15,713 bases of DNA from a bacterium (GTDB lineage: Bacteria; JAUVQV01; DATDCY01). The translations under genes were made by a program, and so were the position numbers. The notes beneath the pieces are model-generated. The model made no database searches, was not told where the DNA came from, and saw only the letters and a list, made by a program, of their open reading frames with translations. The DNA lies in NCBI GenBank assembly GCA_036524115.1, contig DATDCY010000132.1:1-15713 (forward strand), read 5' to 3'. Shown here piece by piece: positions 1 to 7,848 of the stretch (within the stretch, counting starts at the first letter, position 1; the number at the start of each line of letters is the position of its first letter).

Positions 1-16
1 TAGAACCTATCTCAAA
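1..16. repeat. Right terminal inverted repeat of the IS (downstream of transposase)
   Basis: Reads tagaacctatctcaaa and is the exact reverse complement of 835-850. The match stops at position 17. The transposase stop codon (12-14) lies inside this repeat, which is common in compact IS5 elements. Confidence 0.9.
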
Positions 17-788
17 ACTGTTTGAGCAAGATGCAGATTGAAGCGAGCTGGACGAAGCCGAGGAAGTTCTCGGTATAGTACTCCCAGCGGACGACGAGAC
101 GACGCTGCCAATGAAGCCAAGACCAGAAGCGCTCGACGAGCCAGCGACGTTTGTAGCGGCGAAGCACGCGGCCGTCCTGCGTCTTGAGCATCCTCCGGTT
201 CTTGCGGTGAGGGGCGATCATCTCGACGCCTTCTTCCGCGAGCTCCGCATCCAGCTTGTCGCTGTCGTACGCCTTGTCGCCGATGAGCTTCTCGGGCTTG
301 GCCTCGATCATGTAGAAGTCAAAGGTCAGCTGCACCAGCGTGACTTCGTGGTGATTGGCGGCGTGCGTCGTGACCGCAAGCGGAAGGCCGTTGCGATCAA
401 CGATTCCCATGATTTTCACGCCCTTTCCGCGCTTCGTCGGCCCGATGTTGTCCCCGCCACCCTTGGCCGGCGAGAACGTCGCATCGATGAAGCATTCAGA
501 TGGATCAAGGGCTCCGGACTCACGCAGCACGTTGGCCAGCTGGCACAGGGCATCACGCAGCACATCGTTGCGGCACCACTGCTGAAAGCGGCGATGCACT
601 GTCTTGTAGTTCGGATAGCACTGCGGAAGCATGTGCCACTGAGCGCCCGTATTCAGGATCCAGAGCGCGCCCTCGAGCACCTGCCGAGCTGGAATGGGTT
701 TGCGTCCAGGACGATCGTCCGGGTAGCTCTCTTCCGGAAAATGCTGACGGATGCGATCCCACTGTTCGTCCGTGAGTCGCAGTGCCAT
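12..788 (-). CDS. IS5-family DDE transposase
   Basis: A 258-residue transposase that cuts and joins the ends of its own insertion sequence. The N-terminal part (about 1-90) is the helical DNA-binding region typical of IS5 proteins (LTDEQW near the start, then a Trp-rich segment around 43-72). The catalytic DDE triad is visible: D102 in FIDATF, D171 in IGDKAYDSD, and E219 in RRWLVERFWSW. Around that glutamate is the family signature Y212-x2-R215-x3-E219; the usual downstream Lys position is H226. It is a single uninterrupted frame with no frameshift, unlike the two-frame IS427-type members. The start is ATG 788 behind a GAGG-like ribosome site. The stop is TGA, inside the terminal repeat. Confidence 0.93.
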   Translation of the reverse strand: MALRLTDEQWDRIRQHFPEESYPDDRPGRKPIPARQVLEGALWILNTGAQWHMLPQCYPNYKTVHRRFQQWCRNDVLRDALCQLANVLRESGALDPSECFIDATFSPAKGGGDNIGPTKRGKGVKIMGIVDRNGLPLAVTTHAANHHEVTLVQLTFDFYMIEAKPEKLIGDKAYDSDKLDAELAEEGVEMIAPHRKNRRMLKTQDGRVLRRYKRRWLVERFWSWLHWQRRLVVRWEYYTENFLGFVQLASICILLKQF

Positions 789-793
789 GCCTC

Positions 794-821
794 ATGATAG
801 CGCCTGAAATGCCGAGGCCAA
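794..821 (-). promoter_or_regulatory. Possible transposase promoter
   Basis: On the minus strand, TTGGCC (816-821) and TATCAT (794-799) are 16 bases apart and lie just upstream of the transposase start at 788. This is a weak match to a sigma-70 promoter, and the resulting leader would be very short. It is a guess from position and hexamer likeness only. Confidence 0.25.
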
Positions 822-834
822 AGTGAAATCCGAA

Positions 835-850
835 TTTGAGATAGGTTCTA
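835..850. repeat. Left terminal inverted repeat of the IS (upstream of transposase)
   Basis: Reads tttgagataggttcta and is the exact reverse complement of 1-16. It is followed at once by the open frame of the interrupted pentapeptide-repeat gene, so it marks the insertion junction. Confidence 0.9.
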
Positions 851-1025
851 TACATATGTCAACCTCACAGGCGCTGACTTCAGCGGCGCCAACCTCTACC
901 TCGCTACGTTTGCATCCGGCACCCTGAGAACAGGCATTGTGTGGGGCAACACCACATGCCCCGACGGTACGAACAGCAGCACGAACGGCACCTCGCCGGA
1001 GTCCTGCATCGGTCACGGTATGTAA
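849..1025 (+). pseudogene. Pentapeptide-repeat protein, 3' remnant cut by the IS
   Basis: Reading from the IS edge to TAA at 1023-1025 gives 58 residues in one open frame. They begin with clear pentapeptide repeats in the A(D/N)LxG style: VNLTG, ADFSG, ANLYL, ATFAS, GTLRT. A tail GIVWGNTTCPDGTNS and a Cys-containing C-terminus (ESCIGHGM) follow. The WxNTxCPDGTNS tail is a recurrent ending of secreted or surface pentapeptide-repeat proteins. No start codon or ribosome site suits this piece, and upstream the frame runs into the IS repeat (TGA at 837-839). It is therefore the 3' end of a longer gene. The 5' part should lie left of the IS, outside the window. Pentapeptide repeats fold into a right-handed beta helix; the specific job of this protein is unknown. 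Confidence 0.8.
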
Positions 1026-1068
1026 GCATATCCGCGGTTGTGGAACTCTAGTGTCGCCTCTGGAGGCA

Positions 1069-2022
1069 ATGAAAGTGATCGAAGCGGAGTACAAGGCCCT
1101 AATCGATCGGGACAAGACACTGGTAGAATTCAATACGCACTTTCAGCAGCTCGGCGTCATGCTCCGGGACATGGTTAACTATGGCACCCAGCTTATTCCA
1201 AGATGCTTCGTAAGCAGCGGCAGGAAGCTCCCGGATGCTATCGCAATTGGGGTACTGCTTCGGCAGATCATTGCCATGCTGGACGGATTCGAAGTTCAGC
1301 TATCTTCTGGCTCACTCTATTCGTCAAGTCTCCAGGCACGGTCGATATTCGAGACGTCGCTGCTCGCCGAATGGCTCCTGTCGTCGGACACAGAAAAGAA
1401 AGCACACTACTACTATGTGGCAAATCTTCGACGAGACCGAATCTGGGCGCTGCGGACCGTGGATGGCACACCAGAGAGAGATTACTTCCTCACGGTCATG
1501 AAGGGCTTCGGCCTCAATCGCAACCTCGACAGTGAAGAGGCACGTTCTGAGGGCCGGAGGGCACTGGACGAGGTCAATGACATCCTGTCACTCCCAGAGT
1601 TCAAGTCGATCGATGCCGAGTTTGAGAAACAGAGAAGGCCCCCCAAGTTCATCGAGCCGTTCTGGTATAAGGCCTATGGCGTTCCGAGCATACGGTCTAT
1701 CGCAGAGGGCGTTGGCAAGCTCCATGAATATGAGCACTACTACACCTTGCTATCACAGGCAACGCACGCCGGAAGCTACAAGAGCCACCTTTCGTTTGCA
1801 GACGGATCAATGAGATTCGAGCCGGTGCGGTCGTTCGAGAATCTCAACGAGTTGTGTTCCCTGACAGGGAGCGTCGTTATCAGAACATTCAAGCTCTACT
1901 TAGACGTGTACCGCGGCGGTGAGCCTGCCTTCGTCAAGAAGTATGCCCAGGATTGGCGACCTGTCTTCATGAACATTCCGAAAGTAACATACACAGATGC
2001 AGGGGGTGGGCCGAACATATAG
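1069..2022 (+). CDS. Protein of unknown function (possibly DUF5677-like)
   Basis: A 317-residue soluble protein with no signal peptide or clear membrane segment; I do not recognise it with certainty. It looks mostly helical. A conserved-looking RSIFE segment (R91-E95) sits before a hydrophobic stretch ending AEWLLSS, and a later Y-Y-T-L-L-S-x3-H motif lies around 224-233. R..E in one helix and Y..S..H in another resembles, from memory, the DUF5677 type of uncharacterised proteins; this is inference. The frame is open from 937, but that upstream part overlaps the pentapeptide remnant, so I chose ATG 1069. GGAGG (1062-1066) precedes it, though only 2 bases away. GTG 1051 is the alternative. G+C is near 50% in a sampled stretch, well below the ribosomal genes. 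Codon use is mixed (many AAG, CTA, ATA, TCA), suggesting acquisition by transfer. It converges on rplQ, and the stop is TAG. Confidence 0.72.
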   Translation: MKVIEAEYKALIDRDKTLVEFNTHFQQLGVMLRDMVNYGTQLIPRCFVSSGRKLPDAIAIGVLLRQIIAMLDGFEVQLSSGSLYSSSLQARSIFETSLLAEWLLSSDTEKKAHYYYVANLRRDRIWALRTVDGTPERDYFLTVMKGFGLNRNLDSEEARSEGRRALDEVNDILSLPEFKSIDAEFEKQRRPPKFIEPFWYKAYGVPSIRSIAEGVGKLHEYEHYYTLLSQATHAGSYKSHLSFADGSMRFEPVRSFENLNELCSLTGSVVIRTFKLYLDVYRGGEPAFVKKYAQDWRPVFMNIPKVTYTDAGGGPNI

Positions 2023-2241
2023 AATCACTGGCCTGGTCAGGATTCGGCTGGCGGAGGGGTGGCGCGGAGCGGGGGACCCCCGACGGGCGGACCGAAGGGA
2101 GCACGACGGGGGTGCGCAGCGACAGGACCCCGGAGCCGCACGGTCACGACGGACTGAAAAAGAAACCGGGGGAGATCCGAATCGGACCTCCCCCGGCCAC
2201 AATCGCAATCAGGACGCGCCTGCGCCCTGACCTTCGGACTG
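2023..2241. other. Intergenic gap between convergent genes
   Basis: Base composition changes sharply near 2040, from the lower-G+C accessory segment to the very GC-rich background. The gap contains an 11-base palindrome GGGGGACCCCC (2071-2081) of no clear meaning and the rplQ terminator. I see no gene here and no terminator for the plus-strand gene ending at 2022. Confidence 0.6.
2157..2196 (-). terminator. Rho-independent terminator of the ribosomal protein operon
   Basis: Read on the minus strand, 2196-2166 form a hairpin. Nine G/C-rich pairs (CCGGGGGAG with CTCCCCCGG) come first, then a G-U pair, then four more pairs (TCCG with CGGA) around a 3-base loop. The stem is followed at once by TTTCTTTTT (2165-2157). 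It begins 45 bases after the rplQ stop codon. On the plus strand no T-run follows the stem, so it acts in one direction only. Confidence 0.93.
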
Positions 2242-2781
2242 CTATGACCCGCTCGCCGGCGCCTTCCCGTGCCCGCGCTTCTGCGGTGTGTGCTTCGCCG
2301 CCGACGGGGCCTTGGCCTTGGCCGCCTTCTCCGACTTGGGCTTCTCGGCCTTGGCCTTCTCGCCCTTCGGCGCGGTCTTCTTCGCCCCGCCCTTCTTCGC
2401 CGGCTTCTCCGGCGCGGCGGCCTTCGGGCGGTCGACGAACTCGATGAGCGCCTTCGTCGCGTTGTCGCCCGGACGCTGCCCGAGCTTGAGGATGCGCGTG
2501 TAGCCGCCCGGGCGCGTCTCGCTCCAGAGCGCCACCTCGCTGAAGAGCTTCTTCACAACGTCGTTGCTCCGGATGGTCGCGGCGGCGCGCCGGCGTGCCG
2601 CCAGATCGCCGCGCTTGCCGAGCGTCACCATCCGGTCGGCGACGCGGCGCAGCTCCTTGGCCTTCTCGAGCGTCGTGGTGATGCGGCCCTTGTCGATGAG
2701 GGAAGTCACCAGGTTGCGCAGCAGGGCGTCGCGGTGACTCGACGTGCGCCCGAGCGGTCGCTTCTCTTTGCGGTGTCGCAT
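2242..2781 (-). CDS. rplQ: 50S ribosomal protein L17 with long C-terminal tail
   Basis: L17 binds 23S rRNA near the peptide exit tunnel on the large subunit. Residues 1-118 are the normal L17 core: [20 protein letters not shown] start, [10 protein letters not shown] segment, and a [16 protein letters not shown] stretch before IEFVDRP. Residues 119-179 add a 61-residue low-complexity tail of Lys, Ala, Pro, Gly and Glu, making the protein 179 residues against about 120-130 usually. The tail is in frame, ends in TAG and is followed by the operon terminator, so it looks genuine. The start is ATG with AAGGAG 11 bases upstream. It is the last gene of the cluster, 36 bases after rpoA. Confidence 0.97.
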   Translation of the reverse strand: MRHRKEKRPLGRTSSHRDALLRNLVTSLIDKGRITTTLEKAKELRRVADRMVTLGKRGDLAARRRAAATIRSNDVVKKLFSEVALWSETRPGGYTRILKLGQRPGDNATKALIEFVDRPKAAAPEKPAKKGGAKKTAPKGEKAKAEKPKSEKAAKAKAPSAAKHTPQKRGHGKAPASGS

Positions 2782-2817
2782 GGTCTGTTCAGCTCCTTCG
2801 CGAGGTGGCCGGGACCG

Positions 2818-3816
<999 letters not shown>

Positions 3817-3846
3817 CTCGTGTGGCTCCTTGCCGGGGTGCGCCGC

Positions 3847-4473
3847 TTACTTGGAGTAGAGCTCGACGATGAGCTGCTCCTTCACGGGCAGCTGGACTTC
3901 GTCGCGGCTCGGCAGGCCGATGACGCGGCCGACGAGCTTCTCGCGGTCGAACTCGATCCAGGAGGGCAGGCCGCGGTGCTGCGCGACCTCCACCGACTCC
4001 TTCATCGCGGTGAGCCGCTTGTGGTTCGCCACCGGCTCGACGCGGTCGTCCTTGCGCACGAGGTACGAGGGGATGTTCACGGACTTGCCGTTGACCAGCA
4101 GCGTCCCGTGCAGCACGAGCTGGCGCGCCTCGCGCCGCGACGGCGCGTAGCCGCAGCGGTAGGCCACGTTGTCGAGCCGCCGCTCCAGCGACTGGATGAG
4201 CACCTCGCCGGTGATCCCGCGGGCGGCCGCGGCCTTGATGAAGTAGTTGCGGAACTGCGTCTCCTGCAGCCCGTACATGTGCTTGACCTTCTGCTTCTCG
4301 CGCAGGCGCAGGCCGTAGTCCGAGACCTTGCGCTGGCGCTGGCCGTGCTGGCCGGGCGCGTAGCCGCGGCGCTCGATCGCGCACTTGGTGCCGTAGCAGC
4401 GCTCGCCCTTCAGGAACAGCTTCATGCCCTCGCGGCGGCACAGCCGGCAGACCGCACCCCGATACCTCGCCAT
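3847..4473 (-). CDS. rpsD: 30S ribosomal protein S4, zinc-binding form
   Basis: S4 is a primary 16S rRNA binder that nucleates small-subunit assembly, lies at the mRNA entry site and affects decoding accuracy. At 208 residues it is normal. The N-terminus carries a zinc-finger cysteine set C9-x2-C12-x13-C26-x4-C31, marking the C+ type. The conserved YAPGQHGQRQRKVSDYG segment follows, and then the S4 RNA-binding domain (about 95-160) with LERRLDNVAYRCGYAPSRRE and VNGKSVNIPSY. The start is ATG behind a strong GGGAGGAGG. The stop is TAA, one of the few non-TAG stops in the cluster. In E. coli S4 represses the alpha operon by binding its mRNA; I see no evidence here for or against that. Confidence 0.99.
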   Translation of the reverse strand: MARYRGAVCRLCRREGMKLFLKGERCYGTKCAIERRGYAPGQHGQRQRKVSDYGLRLREKQKVKHMYGLQETQFRNYFIKAAAARGITGEVLIQSLERRLDNVAYRCGYAPSRREARQLVLHGTLLVNGKSVNIPSYLVRKDDRVEPVANHKRLTAMKESVEVAQHRGLPSWIEFDREKLVGRVIGLPSRDEVQLPVKEQLIVELYSK

Positions 4474-4533
4474 CTTCTCGCCTCCTCCCTCAGTCCCGAT
4501 CCCGCTTCGCTCCCGCCCCGTGCCCGGCGTGCA

Positions 4534-4932
4534 TCAGACGCGCCGGCGCTTCGGGGGACGGCAGCCGTTGTGCGGGATGGGGGTGACGTCCTTGATGATG
4601 CTGATCTGCAGGCCCGCCGCCTGGAGCGAGCGGATGGCCGCCTCGCGGCCCGAGCCGGGGCCCTTGACGTAGACCTCGACGCGGCGCACGCCGTGCTCCT
4701 TGGCCTTGCGGGCGGTGTCCTCGCCGGCAACCTGGGCCGCGAACGGCGTGCCCTTGCGCGAGCCCTTGAACCCCATCGAGCCCGCGCTCGACCAGGAGAC
4801 GACCCGGCCCTCGAGGTCCGTGATCGTGATGATCGTGTTGTTGAACGTCGACTGGACGTGGGCCACCCCCGTCGGGACGTTCTTCTTCTCCTTCTTCTTG
4901 CGCGTGCTCTTGCGGACCCTTTCCTTCGACAT
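4534..4932 (-). CDS. rpsK: 30S ribosomal protein S11
   Basis: S11 sits on the platform of the small subunit near the E site and the mRNA exit, next to S7 and S18. The 132-residue protein has a basic N-terminal tail ([11 protein letters not shown], about 7-17). The family core follows with [35 protein letters not shown] and [16 protein letters not shown], then the hallmark C-terminus [14 protein letters not shown]. The start is ATG with a purine-rich GAGAGG site. The stop is TGA, unlike most neighbours. It is 41 bases after rpsM and 60 before rpsD, a slightly long gap in which I see no structure. Confidence 0.99.
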   Translation of the reverse strand: MSKERVRKSTRKKKEKKNVPTGVAHVQSTFNNTIITITDLEGRVVSWSSAGSMGFKGSRKGTPFAAQVAGEDTARKAKEHGVRRVEVYVKGPGSGREAAIRSLQAAGLQISIIKDVTPIPHNGCRPPKRRRV

Positions 4933-4973
4933 CGTCGCCTCTCTCTCGCTCTCTTCTCAGGCCGCCCCGCGCC

Positions 4974-5363
4974 CTAGGCCTTGGCCGGCGCGGCGGTCTT
5001 CTTGGGCCGGATGATCGCCCGCTTCTTCCCGCGGCGGGTCCGGGCGTTCGTGTGCGTGCGCTGCCCGCGCACCGGGAGGTTGCGCCGGTGGCGCAGCCCG
5101 CGGTAGCTGCCGATGTCCATCAGCCGCTTGATGTTGAGGGAGACTTCCTTGCGCAGCTCGCCCTCGACCCGGTGGTTCTGGTCGATGACGAGGCGGACGC
5201 GGCTGACCTGGTCCTCGGTGAGGTCCTTCACCCGGATGTCAGGGTTGACGTTCGCCGTCGCCAGGATGCGGTTGGCGGTCGCCCGCCCGATCCCGAAGAT
5301 GTACGTCAGCGCGATCTCCACGCGCTTCTCCCGAGGCAGATCCACTCCCGCGATACGAGCCAC
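4974..5363 (-). CDS. rpsM: 30S ribosomal protein S13
   Basis: S13 is in the head of the small subunit. It contacts the large subunit through bridges B1a/B1b, and its tail touches P-site tRNA. The 129-residue protein shows [20 protein letters not shown], the helix-two-turn-helix segment [14 protein letters not shown], the [22 protein letters not shown] region split by coordinates about 90-110, and a basic tail. The tail ends KKTAAPAKA and is about ten residues longer than in E. coli, with the Ala/Pro/Lys flavour seen elsewhere in this cluster. The start is GTG, not ATG, with AAGGAGG 9 bases upstream. The stop is TAG. Confidence 0.99.
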   Translation of the reverse strand: MARIAGVDLPREKRVEIALTYIFGIGRATANRILATANVNPDIRVKDLTEDQVSRVRLVIDQNHRVEGELRKEVSLNIKRLMDIGSYRGLRHRRNLPVRGQRTHTNARTRRGKKRAIIRPKKTAAPAKA

Positions 5364-5393
5364 CGTCCCTGTCCTCCTTGCCGCCGCCGCGCC

Positions 5394-5507
5394 CTAGCCC
5401 TGGCGCTGCTTGTGCTTGGGGTTGTCGCAGATCACCCGCACCGTGCCCTTGCGGCGGACGACCTTGCACTTGTCGCAAATCTTCTTCACCGACGACCGGA
5501 CCTTCAT
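5394..5507 (-). CDS. rpmJ: 50S ribosomal protein L36, zinc-binding form
   Basis: A 37-residue protein reading [20 protein letters not shown] and then [17 protein letters not shown]. It is the smallest large-subunit protein and helps to fold 23S rRNA domains II, V and VI together. The zinc ligands C11, C14, C27 and H32 are all present, so it is the C+ form. The start is ATG (5505-5507) with a GAGG site upstream, and the stop is TAG (5394-5396). It lies between infA and rpsM, its usual place, 30-31 bases from each. Confidence 0.98.
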   Translation of the reverse strand: MKVRSSVKKICDKCKVVRRKGTVRVICDNPKHKQRQG

Positions 5508-5538
5508 GACCCTCGCCTCCTTCGCGGCGTCTAGTACG

Positions 5539-5757
5539 CTACTTGTACCGGAACACGATCCGGCCGCGGTTCAGATCGTACGGCGAGAGCTCCAGCTTGA
5601 CCTTGTCGCCGGGGAGGATGCGGATGTAGTGCATCCGCATCTTCCCGGAGATGTAGGCCAGGATCCGGTGCCCCCCCTCGAGCTCCACCCGGAACATCGC
5701 GTTCGGGAGCGGCTCGACGATGGTCCCCTCGACCTCGATCGGCTCTTCCTTGCCCAT
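5539..5757 (-). CDS. infA: Translation initiation factor IF-1
   Basis: IF-1 occupies the A site of the 30S subunit during initiation and works with IF-2 and IF-3. It is 72 residues, exactly the usual length, and forms a single OB-fold (S1-like) domain. Recognisable segments are [39 protein letters not shown] and [15 protein letters not shown] at the end. The [11 protein letters not shown] wording is the form common in deltaproteobacteria and relatives. The start is ATG, 15 bases after map, with a GGAGAGAGG site. The stop is TAG. Confidence 0.98.
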   Translation of the reverse strand: MGKEEPIEVEGTIVEPLPNAMFRVELEGGHRILAYISGKMRMHYIRILPGDKVKLELSPYDLNRGRIVFRYK

Positions 5758-5772
5758 GCCCTTACCTCTCTC

Positions 5773-6528
5773 CTACGCCCGTGCGGGAAGGGTCAGCACG
5801 TCCGGCCCCTCCTCGCGGATGGCGACCGTGTGCTCAAAGTGCGCCGACAGCCGCCGGTCGGCCGTGACCACCGTCCAGCCGTCGGCGAGCACCTCGACCC
5901 CCGCGCCTCCGGCATTGATCATCGGCTCGATGGCCAGCACCATTCCCGCCTGCAGCCGCGGACCGCTCCCCGGCCTGCCGTAGTTCGGCACCTGCGGGTC
6001 CTCGTGCATCGCCCGCCCGATGCCGTGCCCGACGTAGTCGCGCACGACGCCGTAGCCCGCCTCCTCGGCGCAGCTCTGGATCGCCCAGGAGATGTCGTGG
6101 AGGCGGTTGCCCGGCCGCGCCTGTTCCAGGCCGCGCGCCAGCGCCTCCTCGGTGACCCGCAGCAGCCGCTCGGCCTCCGGCGCGATGCGCCCCACGGGAA
6201 GCGTCACGGCCGCGTCGCCGAAGTAGCCCTCGAACTCCGCGCCGACGTCGATGCTCAGGATGTCCCCCTCCGCGAGGCGGCGCTCCGACGGGATGCCGTG
6301 CACCACGACCTCGTTCGGCGAGGCGCAGATGCTGGCCGGATAGCCGCGGTAGCCCTTGAAGGCCGGCCGCATCCCGCGGGCGCGCAGCGTGCTCTCGGCG
6401 TAGCGGTCGAGTTCGCGCGTGGTGACGCCCGGGCGCACCAGCTCGCGCAGGCCCGCCAGGGTCTGCGCCACCGCCAGCCCCGCCTCGCGCATGCGCTCGA
6501 TCTCCTCCGCCGTCTTGATCTGGATCAT
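5773..6528 (-). CDS. map: Type I methionine aminopeptidase
   Basis: Removes the N-terminal methionine from nascent proteins once they are deformylated; it is a cytosolic dinuclear-metal enzyme that works near the ribosome exit. The 251-residue sequence starts straight into the pita-bread catalytic fold without an N-terminal extension, as in type Ia enzymes. All metal ligands are present: D94, D105, H168, E201 and E232. The substrate-side histidines H77 (VVHGIP) and H175 are also there, as is the GHGIGRAMHE motif at 167-176. The ATG follows the secY stop codon with no base between them, so it is probably translationally coupled to secY. Its ribosome site would lie inside the secY end (GAAGAAG). 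The adk gene that often separates secY and map is absent. Confidence 0.98.
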   Translation of the reverse strand: MIQIKTAEEIERMREAGLAVAQTLAGLRELVRPGVTTRELDRYAESTLRARGMRPAFKGYRGYPASICASPNEVVVHGIPSERRLAEGDILSIDVGAEFEGYFGDAAVTLPVGRIAPEAERLLRVTEEALARGLEQARPGNRLHDISWAIQSCAEEAGYGVVRDYVGHGIGRAMHEDPQVPNYGRPGSGPRLQAGMVLAIEPMINAGGAGVEVLADGWTVVTADRRLSAHFEHTVAIREEGPDVLTLPARA

Positions 6529-7815
6529 CTACTTCTTCAGGAAGCCCTTGTAGTGGCGGGTGAGCAGGTGCGACTCGATCTGCGTCACCGTGTCGCGCGC
6601 CGTCACGACCGCGATCATCAGCGAGGTTCCGCCGAAGTAGTACGGCACGTTCATCTTCGAGATCAGGATGTCCGGCAGCACGCAGATGGCCGCGACGTAG
6701 ACCGCGCCGCCGAGGGTGATGCGCGTGACCACCCGGTCGATGTACTCCGCCGTCTTCTTGCCGGGGCGCACCCCGGGGATGAAGCCGCCGTACTTCTTGA
6801 GGTTCTCCGCGAGGTCCTCGGGGTTGAAGACGACCGCCGTGTAGAAGTAGCAGAAGAAGAGGATGAAGAAGACGAACAGCGTCTCGTAGAGGACGGTCCC
6901 CGGCGAGAGGTACTCCGAGATCCGCTTGAGGAAGTCGACGTTCGCGAACTGGAGGATCGTCGCCGGGAACATGATGATCGCCGAGGCGAAGATCGGCGGG
7001 ATGACCCCCGAGGTGTTGATCTTGAGCGGGATGTACGTGCTCTGCCCGCCGACCATCTTGCGCCCGACCACGCGCCGCGCGTACTGGACCGGGATCTTGC
7101 GCTGGCCGCTCTCGGCGAAGACGATGAAGGCGACGACCGCGACCATGAGCACGATCAGCGCCAGGACCAGCACGAGCGAGATGTTGCCCGACTTGTAGAG
7201 CGTGAAGGTGTTGACGATGGCCGCCGGCATGCGCACGACGATCCCGGCGAAGATGATGAGCGAAATGCCGTTGCCGATGCCGCGCTCGGTGATCTGCTCG
7301 CCGAGCCACATGATGAAGGCCGTGCCCGAGGTCAGCGTGAGGATCGTCAGCAGCCGGAAGGCCAGGCCCGGGTGCGGCACGATGGCGGCGCCGTCGGGCG
7401 CCTGCATGCTCTCGAGGCCGATCGAGATGCCCAGCGCCTGGATGATGCCGATGACGATGGTCCCGTAGCGGGTGTACTGGGTCAGCTTCTTGCGGCCGGC
7501 CTCCCCCTCCTTGGCCAGGCGGGCCAGGTGCGGGATGACGACCTTGAGCAGCTCGAGGATGATGGCCGCGTCGATGTAGGGCATGATCCCGAGGGCGAAG
7601 ATCGTCAGCCGGCGCAGGGCGCCGCCCGAGAACATGTCGAAGAAGCCCAGGAGGGTCCCCTTCGAGGCCTCGAAGAACGCCTCGAGCGCCGCGAGGTCGA
7701 TCCCCGGCGTCGGGATGTGGGCGCCGATCCGGTAGACCACGAGCAGGCCGAAGGTGAAGAGAATCCTCCGGCGCAGCTCGGGAATGGCGAAGATGCTCTG
7801 GATGATCTGGATCAT
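6529..7815 (-). CDS. secY: Preprotein translocase subunit SecY
   Basis: SecY is the pore of the SecYEG channel in the inner membrane. It passes unfolded secretory proteins and inserts membrane proteins. It is 428 residues, with the ten hydrophobic segments expected. Family landmarks are RIGAHIPTPGID (29-40), the plug region with FDMFSGGALRR, and LGEQITERGIGNGISLIIF (171-189). Also present are the cytoplasmic loop ESGQRKIPVQYARRVVGRK (about 235-253) and loop C5 GGFIPGVRPG with R350, equivalent to the essential E. coli R357. The start is ATG with GGGGGAG 10 bases upstream and the stop is TAG, touching the map start. It is 33 bases after rplO. Confidence 0.99.
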   Translation of the reverse strand: MIQIIQSIFAIPELRRRILFTFGLLVVYRIGAHIPTPGIDLAALEAFFEASKGTLLGFFDMFSGGALRRLTIFALGIMPYIDAAIILELLKVVIPHLARLAKEGEAGRKKLTQYTRYGTIVIGIIQALGISIGLESMQAPDGAAIVPHPGLAFRLLTILTLTSGTAFIMWLGEQITERGIGNGISLIIFAGIVVRMPAAIVNTFTLYKSGNISLVLVLALIVLMVAVVAFIVFAESGQRKIPVQYARRVVGRKMVGGQSTYIPLKINTSGVIPPIFASAIIMFPATILQFANVDFLKRISEYLSPGTVLYETLFVFFILFFCYFYTAVVFNPEDLAENLKKYGGFIPGVRPGKKTAEYIDRVVTRITLGGAVYVAAICVLPDILISKMNVPYYFGGTSLMIAVVTARDTVTQIESHLLTRHYKGFLKK

Positions 7816-7848
7816 CGGTGTCCGGCTCCCCCTTGTCTCCCGGGAACG

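Larger units (their letters stand above)
1..850 (-). mobile_element. IS5-family insertion sequence, apparently complete
   Basis: The element is bounded by a perfect 16-bp inverted repeat (1-16 and 835-850) and carries one transposase gene on the minus strand that fills almost all of it. The outermost two bases on each side are TA. The element proper may therefore be 3-848 flanked by a TA target duplication, as is usual for the IS427-like branch of IS5 elements, or TA may belong to the repeat. The transposase frame is intact, so the copy could be active. It sits directly against the 3' end of a pentapeptide-repeat gene that it has evidently split. The sequence left of it is not in the window, so the second target-site flank cannot be checked. 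Confidence 0.9.

Noticed and set aside
111-797. A 228-codon plus-strand frame inside the IS
   Set aside because: Antisense to the intact transposase, with no motif and no ribosome site. IS5 elements of this type carry a single transposase gene.
937-1068. Upstream extension of the unknown protein to an ATG at 937
   Set aside because: The first 29 codons overlap the pentapeptide-repeat remnant in another frame. The extension has poor composition and no ribosome site, and the protein makes sense from 1069 (or GTG 1051).
2071-2081. Palindrome GGGGGACCCCC
   Set aside because: Too short, with a one-base centre and no T-run after it on either strand; likely chance in GC-rich DNA.
1953-2447. A plus-strand open frame running through the terminator into rplQ
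   Set aside because: It crosses a strong hairpin and the rplQ coding region, has Ser/Pro/Arg-rich low-complexity sequence and matches nothing.
5834-7309. A 491-codon minus-strand frame over secY and map
   Set aside because: Out-of-frame shadow; both real proteins are complete with all key residues in the other frames.
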